From Toxotes chatareus (taxonomy: Eukaryota; Chordata; Actinopteri; Toxotidae): a stretch of 64,000 nucleotides of DNA. Below the pieces are notes generated by a model that worked only from the letters and a program-made list of their open reading frames with translations, had not been told where the DNA came from and did no database searches. A program made the translations under genes and the position numbers. Shown piece by piece: positions 43,650 to 55,710 of this stretch (the first letter of the stretch is position 1; the number at the start of each line of letters is the position of its first letter). The stretch is taken from assembly GCA_016801885.1 (NCBI GenBank), contig CM028898.1, positions 3,639,177 to 3,703,176 of the forward strand. Reading direction: 5' to 3'.

Positions 43650-44023
43650 TGAGTCACAATCTGCTCCTGTTCCCCTCAGCCCCCTGTTTCCAGCCTCTGT
43701 TTCTCCCTTCATTTCCTTCGATCTGCCTTCCTCTTCTCACCCACCAGATGTCCTCAGATTTTCCTCCTTGTGCCCAGTCACCTGTCTGCCCCACCCATCC
43801 ACACACACCTGCTCCTCATTCCCAATTAGCCTGTTTGTTTGCTTGCCTGCCCATTCTTCGATTCATTTGCCTGCTTGTTCTCCCGTCCACCTGTAAGTCT
43901 GGCTTTTTATTTATTTATTGATTGATTTTTTTCCATTAATAGTTACTTCACTGCATCAGCCTGCCTTTGTGTGTCTGCATTTGGGTCCTTTACCCTGTGT
44001 TCTTGGCTTCAGCTGTGACAATC
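43650..44023 (+). mobile_element. Decayed LTR-like repeat (copy 3)
   Basis: A C/T-rich body leads to ttccattaatagttac, then ctgcatcagcctgcctttgt, gtgtctgcatttgggtcctt and a terminal cagctgtgacaa. The last 70 bp align with the 3' end of the copy at 6095-6543. The open frames of 120-159 codons spanning it are translations of pyrimidine-rich DNA. Confidence 0.55.
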
Positions 44024-44082
44024 TGTCTCTCTAGATTTATTTCCCACCGCGTAAATCAAAAAATTCACGCACACACACATCT

Positions 44083-44150
44083 CAGCCTGGACCAAAATGG
44101 TAGGCCGACCTACACTGCCATTCCTAGAACCATGCTGCAAGCATGGCTAA
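44083..44150 (+). repeat. Teleost interspersed repeat, 3' end (copy 3 of 3)
   Basis: tcagcctggaccaaaatggt, aggccgacctacactgcc, attcctagaaccatgctg and caagcatggctaaaaatt form the 3' end of the family seen at 5452 and 27680. Confidence 0.65.
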
Positions 44151-45739
44151 AAATTTATCATTTCTTTAACGTTGTAATTTTTCATTTTGTCATAGAAAAC
44201 AAAAGGTTGTCCTGGTTTTACCAAAACAGTTTGACAGTAAACAAATAGTAGTCTTGAGCACTGATGTCATTGTAATGTCTTGCTGATGGACCATAAAAGT
44301 GCTTTCAACTTATCAGCATAATGAAGTGTTTGAGAGAGTGCAGGCTAGCGTGAGCAGATGCTGTTTGAAGTGATGTTCACGTCACTCTTTCCACATCCAG
44401 TTAACAGGACTCTTTGACTGGAATGTCCCGCATCACCCTGCCCTGTAAATGTGAGAGCTCTATCATTAAAAGATGGAACACACACGGACACTTTAACACA
44501 CGCACGCAAAAAAATTAGCACACAACAGGGACACTGGTTTCCATTCCATAGGTCAGTTGCCGTTGGCATGAAAAATGCTGAAAAAGAGAATCTACTTTCA
44601 TACTTTTTCATTCAGCATATCGCTCTTTTTCTCTTTGACTTTCGCTCTTCTTTCCTAATCCAATTTCTTTTCCTATGCTTATCTAACACACAGTGCCACA
44701 ATCAGTGCTGCAGTTCACATATTTGGACTTTGGGATAAGTTTAATGATTAAATCTAATACCGGTTTACTTTTGGAGAAAGCTCTGTGTTTGAATATTTTT
44801 ACCCCCATTTGTGATTGTGCGTGGTGGCTGGAAGAGCTTTGTGATGTCTACTATTTCAGAAAAAAACACAGCCTGTGACGCAGAGACAGAGTCTTTACGG
44901 TCTTGTTAAAATGTAAACAGTAATCACCCACAATCACATTAACCACATAATCCACGGAGCATATTACTTTGCAGTGTTATACTGTATGACTCATTATGTG
45001 CAGCAGGTCATGGGCTGTGTAGCAGTGTGTAGCATCGGCTGTGTGTTACTGTTTACATGTGTAAGTAAAGTCACCTCCAGTTCTTAAGATAAATAACTTG
45101 TTTGTTCAGTAATAGTTCATTAGGCAGTTCAGTTTCTAGTACATGGGTCAGTAGCTAACATAACAAACACATCCATCATTTTCCTGTAGCAGCTCAACCA
45201 ATGAGTCACTTCATCAAAACTCTGTTGGTTACCAAACAAAGGTGAATTATGTGTAAGGGCGCATCATTTTTGAAAATATTTAGTTCTTTAATAGTCTTGG
45301 ACATCAGCATTCAGCTTTAAACTACATGCGGCCCAGTCTGACACCTTGTTGTAAGAGATCAGGAGTTTTCTGCCAATCTGCTTTATAAACACTTTCCTTA
45401 ACTTTGGTACATTCCCTTCAGTTAAACTGGAGGAGTGTGGGAGGATGGTCTCTGCACATTGTCAGAACTGTAAATGTTATTATAGATAAATACACTTCAC
45501 ATTTTATCATTTGATTATTTTAGCTAGTTTTGTTTGTTTTAGTTTTATTCTAACAGTGTCACATATGAAAATATGATTAAGACTGTCGGTCAGAATGCAG
45601 CCTGCACAGCAAAATACGCACACACATACGCACATGCACACACTGAGAGAGAACACTGATGTTTGTCACACTGCATCTGACACGGTGCAGTTCACGTCAC
45701 AGAGAACTGGACTATGAGGGACAAAAAAAGATTATATGA
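44151..45739. other. No gene recognised
   Basis: Unique sequence with a CA-rich stretch near 45610-45645. Confidence 0.5.
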
Positions 45740-45915
45740 GCATAAATAAATAATAAAATACCTAAATAAATAAAAAATAAACACATTTTGAAAATGATGA
45801 AAATTGAATTTTTTTACACTTATTTATTAATGTACTTCTATATTTATTTATGTATTGGTATATTTATTCATTTATATATTTATGCATTTCTACATTTCTT
45901 TATGTATTTCTGGTA
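45740..45915. repeat. AT-rich low-complexity inverted stretch
   Basis: An AAATA/AATAA-rich left half (to about 45785) faces a TTTAT/TATTT-rich right half (45820-45905) across a 40-bp interval, so the region could fold back on itself. Confidence 0.7.
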
Positions 45916-47760
45916 GGTTCTTGGTTCTATCTACTACTACTGCCTTGACTTGACTTGGTACACGGGAGCTTTGTATCTAGCTCACTACTAGCTGCTCAGC
46001 TAAACTAAACTCTGTGTCATTGAGGGAAAGATTTAAGATCATTAGCGGACAATTTTGAAATGTATGACAGAGTAAAGGACAAATATAAGACTACTACCTT
46101 GCCTAAGTTAGTTACTGACCTGGCCAATGATAAGCCAGCGCTGATAGCTGAGTGGACTGAGAGGAATTAGAAGGCCCTGAGACCGGCAAAAGTGATAAGT
46201 TGTTTTTGATAGTTTATAATGTTTATGTTCTTAACTTCTTTAATAATCTCTGCCAGCAGAGATGGTGGAAGGTCATGTTTTCACCCCACACTCCACATAC
46301 TTATAAATTTGGTTTCTAAGATTGGCTACAGGGTAGTATGGCTAGAATTAGAACAGGCATGTCTCACTTCCAGCTTCAGGTGCAGTCATGATGTGTATGT
46401 CTCTGGATGGTAATGGGACTGGGCTGTCATTGTAGCTCTGGCATATCTGCACATTTTCATAGCACTAGTGGAGGAACTGTCTCCTGATTGGCTGGAAGGT
46501 GGACACCTTATTATTGCAAGATAATTCCAATCACAGTATGTAAGTTTTTTTCTGAAATCTGCTGCTGCTGCCTCCTTTTCTATGATTGTCTTTCTCTCCA
46601 CAGTGTCTGCATTGCTTCCTGCTGGTCGTTAAAGGCCCTGTAAACACATTTACTCAATCAGCTTCTCACTATGACAATAAATGAACCCATAATGCACTGC
46701 CAGTTTTACAACAGTTGTGGTTATTTCAGTTTAAAGAGTTCTGTTTTTTGTTTGTGCTTTGAAGTGAAATCAGAAATTTGTTTATCAATATTTTAAATAT
46801 TTGACAGTTGTGGAGTTTACTTATATTTCCAGACAAATGTCAATAAAATCTGCTCACCCACACACTTCTCATAAAATACATTAGCAATTAAAGGACAGGT
46901 TTTCAGTTGATGAGAGACAAAATCCACAGTCCTTTCTCTGTGCAAAAATATTTTCCAAAGTGTTTCTAGAGCTAAATGAAGCTTCAGGAGTCAGGGTTAA
47001 TCAACTCAAGTGGGTATCTTCCAAAGTCTCTTTAGTATAAAATTCCCTCTTTGTGTTTCCCTGGGTAGTGCTTCCCTGTTGAGTTGCAGCTGAAGGACAG
47101 TGACAAAAAGAGTCAGCATTGGAGGATTTCCACCTGCTGTGACTAATTTTGAAGGCTGAAGTCTTATATTGTTGTCAGATAAATGTTTTAATACATTTTT
47201 GCACAGGGCGAAGACACTGTGGACTAACTAAATATGTTAGGAAGAGATCTCTGAATGTTACAGCATTAACACATACTTTACACTATCTTCATCCTCCTTT
47301 TCTTTGCAGTTTGATAACTCACTCAAATCATTCCCACTAGGCAAAAAAGTAAAGAAGATGAATCCTCACTGCCTTTATCAACAGAAAATGGGTCTTAAAT
47401 TTTTAGGCTATTTGATGATAATGTGCTCACACAGGCATTTAAGAGTATATTCATGCGTGGTTACCCTCCTCTAGAGGTTGTATCATTAATGCAAGTTATA
47501 CAGCTTTGAGGGGCTTAAGTTGCTGTCTGTCTCTCTAATGCTCACAGCAATAGAGTCATGTTCTTTTGAGTAGCAGCGGGCAGAAAATAGAAACCTGAAT
47601 GAATCCGCTCCCCCAGCCCTCAGTCCAGCTGTTCACTGGACACCTGATGACTTGAGATTGCTATGCATTTGGCTGTGTGCCCTACCATTGATGTCTCTCC
47701 TTCACTACCCCCTCCACCCGTTCTCATTTATTTTTTTTTGCCACTGTCCTGTTCCACCAG
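45916..47760. other. No gene recognised
   Basis: Unique sequence. The last 60 bp form the pyrimidine-rich acceptor of the next candidate exon. Confidence 0.45.
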
Positions 47761-47831
47761 ACCTCCCTTGCTCCCTCAACGGCAGCCAAACCACCTTATG
47801 GCCCACTTGGCAGCAGCCATCAGCCAGGGAG
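47761..47831 (+). other. Candidate 71-nt exon
   Basis: A long pyrimidine tract ending gtcctgttccaccag precedes it and the consensus donor gtgagt follows. All three frames are open across the exon (for example TSLAPSTAAKPPYGPLGSS and PPLLPQRQPNHLMAHLAAAI). It is GC-richer than the surroundings. No known protein is recognised and the true frame cannot be chosen. It could equally be a 5' UTR exon of a non-coding or coding transcript that continues downstream. Confidence 0.28.
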
Positions 47832-48409
47832 GTGAGTACTCGCCCCTCTTTGCCAAGGCCTCATCATCAAGAGCTTATCAGAAACCAGAGTGGATCTCAG
47901 TTTGCTGAGGAAGTAAAGGTTCATTGGCCGAGAGTGGTTTCCTCTGCCATTTCCTGTAACTCTGATGTGAATTATTCAGCAGGCCAAAGAAGCAGCCTTC
48001 AGCATGCTTGCTTGCTACATGCTGCTTCTTTAAAGAATTTTACTATTACATTTGAAGTGTTGGAGGGAGTGTTAACTTACTAGGAATTCAGTAATTGTTG
48101 ATTGCAAAGTGAAGCGTAAGCAGAGGGGTATAAATCTCTACAGCAGAGCTTGGAGAAAGATTTACAGGGTAATTATTGTGGTTTTTAGAGTTGCTATTAT
48201 TATGTATTTCACACACCCTGGACTGGGTTCGACCTGGATGGCAGCCAATTTAAATTTGGAATGGAGTTCTCCACTTTTGGGTGATAAATGGTGGAGAGGT
48301 GCAGAGTGTTAAATTCTAGCTTTGTATGTTTGAGCCTGGGTGTGATATTGGCTGAATGTTGGGGTAAAAGATGGGTTAAAAGCAGGTTTTGTGTTCCAGT
48401 TTTTGCGCC
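47832..48409. other. No gene recognised
   Basis: Unique sequence between the candidate exon and the small frame below. A forward frame at 48109-48312 has no recognised domain. Confidence 0.4.
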
Positions 48410-48547
48410 ATGAGGGCTTGTGAGTCAGTGTTGCTGGCTCTCCGGCTGTTATGGTTTCTGCTTCTCGCTCTCTCTCTGGCAGGACATGCAGACCTGGCTT
48501 ATCCCGCCTGGCTTAACACACAACACACTGGCTGGTTCTTATCTTAG
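48410..48547 (+). CDS. Small ORF with signal-peptide-like N-terminus (hypothetical)
   Basis: A 45-codon frame starts at an ATG within gcgccatga, a reasonable initiation context with a purine-poor -3 position. After MRACESV it carries the hydrophobic run LLALRLLWFLLLALSLAGHA with small residues at the expected cleavage site, then a polar tail DLAYPAWLNTQHTGWFLS and a stop. The hydrophobic core is encoded by a CT-rich tract (ctcgctctctctctggcag), which could generate such a run by chance. The same tract can act as a splice acceptor ending at 48482. No homologue is recognised. Confidence 0.15.
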   Translation: MRACESVLLALRLLWFLLLALSLAGHADLAYPAWLNTQHTGWFLS

Positions 48548-51209
48548 GCTTGCAGCACCGTAGGCCTCTTCCACACATGCAGTTACACCGGTGCACACAG
48601 ACCACTAATAATGAGAGTATGTCGATATTATGTGTGTGTACACGTGCCTCTGTTTACATGTGTACATTCGCTCAGCCAGGAGCATTTTTTTAGTTTTTCA
48701 TTTATTTTCATTAAATTATTTTGAATATTTTATACCAGGCAGCTGGTGAAAGACCTTTAAAGTATCCTAACCAAATACTTGCCACAAATGTGTGTAATAA
48801 TGTAAGACTCCTCACTCTAGGCATATACTGATATTTATCTTAATTAAAATGTCTTCTAATTTATTTGAGAAGGCCAGTTATCCTTGCAAATTATATGGTT
48901 GCAGCCTGACGTCAAATTATAACCACAGCAGGAAATGCAAAGGTTCACATGGCATGTCTCAGGACAGCAATGTCAGCTTTTCTGTTAGTGAAGCTTCATG
49001 CTGTAATCCTAAAGATTTTCATGAAATTACAGCCCCTTTCGATTTATAGTTGGCAATTTTTCAACAATTCAGTGTATTTATATTTGCTTATTAACTTTCT
49101 AAGTAGTAGTTTTTCTTTGTTAGTGGTGCATTTTGCCATTTCAGATGGTCTGCACATGGAACTGGCAAAACATGGGGGCGGCTTTTAATGTGAAGCAGTC
49201 ACATGAAATACAGAGCATTTGTCACTGAGGTCAGTGTTGACAGCGAAAGTTCATTAAAAATGCATTCATCCCAACTACACATGGTGATTATCAGAGGAAA
49301 CCAACTGGATTTCCTCCACCCTGCTGCTGTGTGGAAAACTATGCACAGCATGTGCAGCATTAAATCACAGTTTTTCCTCAGGGCTTGGTGGAAGAATGCA
49401 AATTATTGACTGATTTCTTTGTTAAAACAGTGTTAGTTTGTTTGGCTGCAGTGTAAACAGATACAACAGATCTATGTCTGAGAAAGTAACTGCTCAAGAA
49501 GTGTTTGTCACCAGAAGTTTGCAACTTGTAATGCTAAACTGTAATTTCTGTTACAGTGGTAACTACTAATCTTGCCAAATTTATCAAGACTGAAATGTTA
49601 AAGAATTATTGCTTTAACAAGTGGTTAACAGTAGTTTGCTGTTTTGCCCTTACATCTGTATCATTGATGGCTCCAGTTGTCTCAGAAAAACTGACACATT
49701 TGGAAATCCTTCTAATAATATTTGGATCCCAGCAAATGTGTCATGTGATTTTGAGGACAGATAGAGGGATTCCAGTGTGGGCAGGTGCAGTATGCCTCTG
49801 TGAAGACTGATTTCCTTTGAGCAAATCAAGATAAAAGCATTGGATTATGGGAGTTTATAGCCCACACTGAAATGGGAAAAGTGTTGGATGGGAATGTTAT
49901 ACAGAGGTTATGTCTTTGTGCAGCATGTATCATGTATCTGAGTACATACGGAGCTTCTCATGAGACTCCCAAGTCACTATACAGGCATTATAATGCACTC
50001 CTCTTCCATGAACCTGAAGAGGTCCTATAAAAGCAGTAAGGATCAGAGGAACTTTTTCATGTGTCTACAGCTCCCTGCATGCTTTTACAAGATGCCATAG
50101 TGTGGCTGAGGTTTTGTTCTAGGAGAGAACAAAGGGAGGTAAGGAAAGGTCGCTGGAAAATATCTTTAAAAGTAGCATAGATAGAAAATTGTAATGATGC
50201 CTGCTTCACAGGAAGATGGAACGAAGCTGAGGCTTCTTTCACTCCGGGGATACGTCAAAGCGAAACCCTTGACGTTACAAGGGCAACCCTTTGATCCTGT
50301 CCCATATTTAAATGTCACTTCATTAAACTCTGGCACATCAACAGGAAATCTCAAAACACATGTCTGCCTGTGTAAATTCAAAGTTTCCCAGACTTTGTTT
50401 CGGTGCTTTTAATGTACTATGTGCTCCAGAGTAGACCTGCAAGGCAAAGTAAATTTTGACGCACTGAGCTTAGCTGTTGATTAGCTAAGAGCTATTCCCG
50501 ACCTTTGTCATGCTAGTGTTAGCTTATATAAACTTAGAACTGAGATCTTTATTATTATTTTATTATTTTGAATGCTATTAATATCATTATTTTACACACT
50601 TTTGTAATTAAAAAGTTCAGTTGGCTCAATTTAATCTGTCAGTTGAGTGAGCGATAATTCATCACTTAGAGCAATCCTTTTACAGTCTTTTTACAAAACT
50701 GAATACAACCCTGTGTAACATTACTAAAACCTTAAATTATTCAAAATTGTACCATCTTACAATAATTGTATTATTTCTAAGCTGAATTGAAAGGTATTTG
50801 ATAAACAGGTTGGATAGAGTGCATTGGAAATACATGCCCCAGACCCCACAACCTCGATGTGCTAAATGTGAGCACAGCTGCGACCACTGCAACAAAAATC
50901 AGTTTTTCTGTGATCACTGAAAAAAAAAAAGTGATTGCACCTGTGATTTCCATTCAAGACTAATTGCAAGAATTATGATATAAAATAACCTGTGAACACC
51001 TCAGCTTTCTCAGTTTGGGCCTGGGTTGTGTTTAATGCAGTCTGGCTGTACATGGTAAGGAATTGCCTGAGCAAGTAAGAAACCAGATGTCTTCATAAAG
51101 ATGGGAGAGGGTACGTGAGCATCAGAAGGCTGCTGAACATAAGCTGAAACACAGCTACAGCAGAGGTTAGGAGGCACAGGAAGAGCCACACTACCGACAG
51201 CAGAAGGTG
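48548..51209. other. No gene recognised
   Basis: Unique sequence. None of the 60-85 codon frames on either strand shows a domain. Confidence 0.5.
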
Positions 51210-51720
51210 CAGTGGCCTTCCTCGAAAAATGATGACACGCAGTTTGCTGTATACGCAGCCTTGCATTAAAAAACAGATGGGTAACTGCTTCTGACTCGGT
51301 ATAACGATTATCTGTGGAAATTGGTGTTTCTTTGAGTGATCAGACAGTGTGAAGGACACTGCATGAAGTCAGTCTCTGTAGATGGCATCCAAGAATAAAA
51401 CCATTGCCCACAAATGGTGCAAAACTGCAAGATTAAACATGAAAGGAAGCCAAATGAATAACGGCAGCACATTCTTTGGTGAGATGAAACTAAAATAAAT
51501 TTGTTTGGATCAGATGTTTGGTGTGGAGCTGGCCAAGGTTACCACAGTGACTGCAGAGTGCTGACTGAAACATGGAGCTAGGTGTGCTGATGGGGTGTAT
51601 GAGTTTAAGGGGAGATGACATTTGGTGGAGTCATGAATGCAAATTTGTTTATCTACTGCACTGACTGCACTTTTATTGTAGCTGGTTCTTAAATATGGAC
51701 CTTTCATTGTAGTTAGTCAA
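51210..51720 (+). pseudogene. Tc1-type transposase remnant
   Basis: From 51483 the plus strand reads DETKINLFGSDVW, the second catalytic Asp block of Tc1/mariner DDE transposases. In the same frame, after several stops, GEMTFGGVMNANLF appears at about 51609, matching the later G-x-x-x-F-x-x-G-x-M-N-A-N block of Tc1 proteins at the right distance. An upstream stretch (atggcatccaagaataaaac and following) is compatible with the helix-turn-helix to catalytic linker, but has decayed. Terminal inverted repeats and the third catalytic residue were not found. Confidence 0.75.
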
Positions 51721-53404
51721 ACATTTGTTTTTCAAATGAATTGATCTCTTAGGCTGAAAACAAATTTATATTAAATGGACAGGAGCTGCGATTACTTAAC
51801 ATTATAATAATGTCCTCAGTTTTGTTGTACACAATACATACAGTGTAAGTTAATTATTCAGTCCATGGTTGATGTAAAAACATTTCTGTTAGCGACTCTA
51901 AGTTTTAATTAAAATGATTGTTTACATTTGATTCTGTTGTGCTCTTTGGGGTGATGCTCTGTTTCCACATGGGCAGCGCTGGATTAATGTTGTGATTAGG
52001 TAAATGGAGTTCAGTGATTAATGCTGAAGGTATTTATTGTGTTGTTAGGTATTCCTCATAAAATAATATAAAAAGAAATGATTGCGTAGCCTACAAACAC
52101 ATAGTTTTGATACTTTGTTATTAAGAGTTATAATCATGACATTATAACTCTTGTCTTTTATCATGTTGAAACCTTGACATACGTTTACTTGAAACCAAGC
52201 GTGCCCCCCCGCCCCACCCCCGCATGTCCTCTCCGTACCTCCACACATCTTCTCACACCCGCCCCTTCAGGATTTTGAAAAAGTCACACAGTAGGCAGTG
52301 AAGGGCTCAAACTAAGACTATCCCTTCCCTATAAAGTCTTGGGTAGAATATTACATTGAAGCTCTCGACCTCTGAACAACCTTGTTTTAAAAGTAGGGGA
52401 GCATTTGAAATATTGCTTTTGAGTATCCATTCTACATCAGTCTCCACTGGTCTACCAAAATGTGTGTGACCTATTCCTGAGTACTTTTGTATGCATTTTT
52501 ATGCAGAACCTGTGATTCGTCTCGAGGAATCAGCCCAGTATCACTGAATCTGATCAAAGCAAGTCAGTGGACACAGGACAGCTTTTGCTCCTCTGGGTTT
52601 GCCAGTAAACTCATCCCTCTTGGCGCCATTAACCATTCTTTTAGTCTTTTTTTTTTTATTCTCACACCTGTTGCACAACTGTTCCTTAGCTTTCTGATTT
52701 CACTTTGGAAAGATCAGAGGTTGAGTTTATTAGCTCTCTTTTATCCCCTCTCCCTCTCTGCTCTCTCGTGTACTCTCTTCTGTGAGTGTTCATTTCATGT
52801 CTTTCCCCTTGGCTATTTGTGTCAAGGTGGAAGAACATAGCGGGGATATCTTTATATCCATGTGTCACATTTCACTTGACCAAAAGCAAATAAGGCTGGA
52901 CACGTCTTGCAAGCACAGCAGGACAACTTCACACATCTTGGTCTTCCTTCAGGAGAATACAGGCCTAATTTCCACTGTTTTCTTACAAAACAACCAGCTG
53001 AGTGGCAGCACCATCCACATTGCAAAGAGTATTGATCACAGTCTTTTTTGTTGTTTTTTGATTATGTTGATCCCTTTAGAGTCTAAAGGTCTAAAGTTTA
53101 GACGGTCCTCTTCTGATTCTCAGGGGCCGCAGACTAATGGTTGCTGACTGAGACGAGTTTTCACTACTCTGTACTGCAGTGGTGACAAAAGCAGCTCTTT
53201 GACAGCAGCAGTGACATTCGCGACAGAAAGCAGAAGGGCTGGATGCAGGCAATAACCAGAAAGCAATAGGGGATCTGTGATTGTGTTTCCTCCGGAGCTG
53301 GCTGTTAACAAGATTACTGTGAAATCGTTCATTCATTGTGGAGAAAATTACATTCACATTTCTTTTGATTTAACAATGGAAACATCCTGAAGGGGAATAT
53401 GGTT
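51721..53404. other. No gene recognised
   Basis: Mostly unique. A C-rich run lies at 52204-52222 and a T run near 52650-52660. The forward frame at 52487-52840 crosses pyrimidine-rich DNA and is unlikely to be coding. Confidence 0.5.
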
Positions 53405-53490
53405 GATTTTTATTTATTTAGTTTTTTTTTTTTGTTTGTTTGTTTTTTTAAATTAATTAATTAATTATTTTATTTTATTTATTTTAATTT
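53405..53490 (+). repeat. T-rich low-complexity tract
   Basis: Runs of T, (GTTT)n and (AATT)n, including a self-complementary aattaattaattaatt. Confidence 0.9.
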
Positions 53491-55620
53491 CACTGTAATT
53501 GCTTTCATATAACTTCGGTGAATTCATCAGGTATTCGTTTTCATTGGTTCATGCCGTAATAGATTTTGAGATATGGCCAAAGTCCTTGAGGAACCGTCTT
53601 TGAACAGACCAGTGTTGCGTACTAAAATGATTTCACGTTTGAATGAGGTGCTTCCATTACTAAAGCATCTCTATCATAAATATTGTGCAGTGAATATAAT
53701 ATGTGCTTTTTATGACAGTATTGATTTCTTAGATTTAAATGGCCAAGGACAGTTCTGCATTTTCGCTGCCTGTCAAATGTCATTCTGGTGTGTTTATTGT
53801 GCACAATGACAGACAGGTTTTCATTACATTTTGTTTCTGTGTGTAGGTGCATGTGATGCTGGGCTGCCTCTAATGAAACAAAGCTGCCTGGCGGGCACTT
53901 AAGCATTTTCCAGTAAGAAAAAATATTGTCTATAGGATACTAAAACTCCATTGTACTTCAAGGGGTCCCACATGTTGGCAAACCCTTTTCATGAATCACA
54001 TTTCCAACTGCAACAGGCAGCTTAAAGATGCACTAATCAATGTTTAACAGTGGATCAAATGACTTTGTGTAATGTGTAAAGAGTAGCTTGTAATGATGAG
54101 AAGGGAGAATTATCACCGGATGCCGTAAATAAATCTCTGATGAGCCCACTGTATGTTACCTGCCTGGCACTAATTGGCAGACAGTAAGCAAGTCAGGTAT
54201 CTAGCAAGTAACATTTTCCTCAGAAACTGTTGGAAACCAAAATAGATCTAGAAGGAAAGTGAATTTTTCAAAACACAAATTCAGTAGGATCATAATGTTA
54301 CAATGTGTCTGCCAGATATGTATGTAGGTAGCTGTTTGCTAACACATTGCTTATAAAAAAAACTCCATAAATTCTAAAACCTTGTTTGTTACCTTTGTTA
54401 CCTTGTTTTTATGTTACTCTGTCCCCAAAAATACTCAAACCAATTTTGTGGGAAACCTGACTGAGATCACGTCCCATTAGCACTAACCGCAGTAATGAAT
54501 CTGAGCAGAAATTCCTCCACAGTACAGAGGATTCAGCTCCGGCTCCCTATGGGCTTCATTGGAGGGAACAGAGCCACCATTTGATTTGGTAATGAAAGGA
54601 AAATAAGTTCATGTTCCTCATTCCTGTGGGTTTAGCTTCACCAGCAACTCATAGCCAGTAATCACAGAGCTCATCCTGTGCATCCCATCCCACACTTTAA
54701 CTGAACAACAAAGCCTGTGATCAATTACAGTTACATGTGTAGCTGTAAAGCCTCACAAGTAATTGCATCCACTTGTTTACCACTTCTTTCATCAGTCTAG
54801 GAAAGGTTGTATTACTGTATAATGTCAACGCACTTCTTCCAATAGCCCTCAAACATATGTACTTTGGATACTTGTTTTAAGCCGATCTATACCTTTCATT
54901 AATGCTTTGTCACCTCCATCTAGATTATAGAGAGAAGAAAACACGTTCCTTCAGACTCCCTGTCCTTGCTATTTTCCTCTGCCAGAGTGTTTTTCTTTTA
55001 CCAGGTCATTAGGTAATTTTTTTTTCCTGCTGTGACACGAGAACATTCCTGCATTGCTGGGATATCTGGTAGATATAATGAAACAAATCCATGCTGCCTC
55101 TGCAAGATTCGTGCATATGAATTAATGACATTTTTCCACATGAACTGATGGCATTTCAATTAATTATGTCGGCAGGTTGAGATATGCGTGCATTCTACAT
55201 GTCTTGGTGTCTTCGCAGAAGTCTACCCCTAATTAGGGTATCTCTGCTGATGACCTTGCTCACACCTTGCACACCCTAATATGCTCCTCGGTGAAAACAT
55301 TCCACTTGTGGAACCGTGATGAATTCAGTGCTCCTCGTCAAAAACTTTCCTGCCTATCACGGAAGGTAGTCGTTACTCAGAGGAAGCTTCTGAACAATGG
55401 ACAAAACTCATTATTACAAAACACCACCACATTGACTCTTACTCTTACACATTTCAGTCTTTTCCTTTTTTCTTCAAAGTTGAGCTGAAATTTAAACGTA
55501 TATTTGGTCAAAATTGTGATCGCCCCATCCCATTTATTTTTCCAGAGGCATGAATTTTTGGTTCTGAATGACTGACAGTGTTGGAGTATCGGTAATTTGA
55601 TTGGGCTGGCACTGAAAAGA
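53491..55620. other. No gene recognised; TAATTA-type direct repeat
   Basis: Unique sequence. At 55117-55133 and 55140-55156 two diverged copies of ATGAAYTRATGRCATTT lie 23 bp apart, next to a caattaattatg word. Confidence 0.45.
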
Positions 55621-55646
55621 ATAAAATAATAATAATAATAATAAAA
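55621..55646 (+). repeat. (AAT)n microsatellite
   Basis: About seven AAT units flanked by A-rich sequence. Confidence 0.9.
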
Positions 55647-55660
55647 ACTAGATGTAATAT

Positions 55661-55710
55661 TAAAGGAGTAGTTTGACATTTTGGGAAAGATAGTTATTTG
55701 CCTTCTGGCT
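55661..55710 (+). mobile_element. Foldback element terminal fragment
   Basis: ttaaaggagtagtttgacat, tttgggaaagatagttattt, gccttctggcttt matches the left end of the full element at 41361. Only about 50 bp is kept, apparently a solo end. Confidence 0.65.

Noticed and set aside
43442..43921. 159-codon forward frame
   Set aside because: It overlaps the LTR-like copy and an open frame in another phase. The composition follows from C/T richness and there is no domain.
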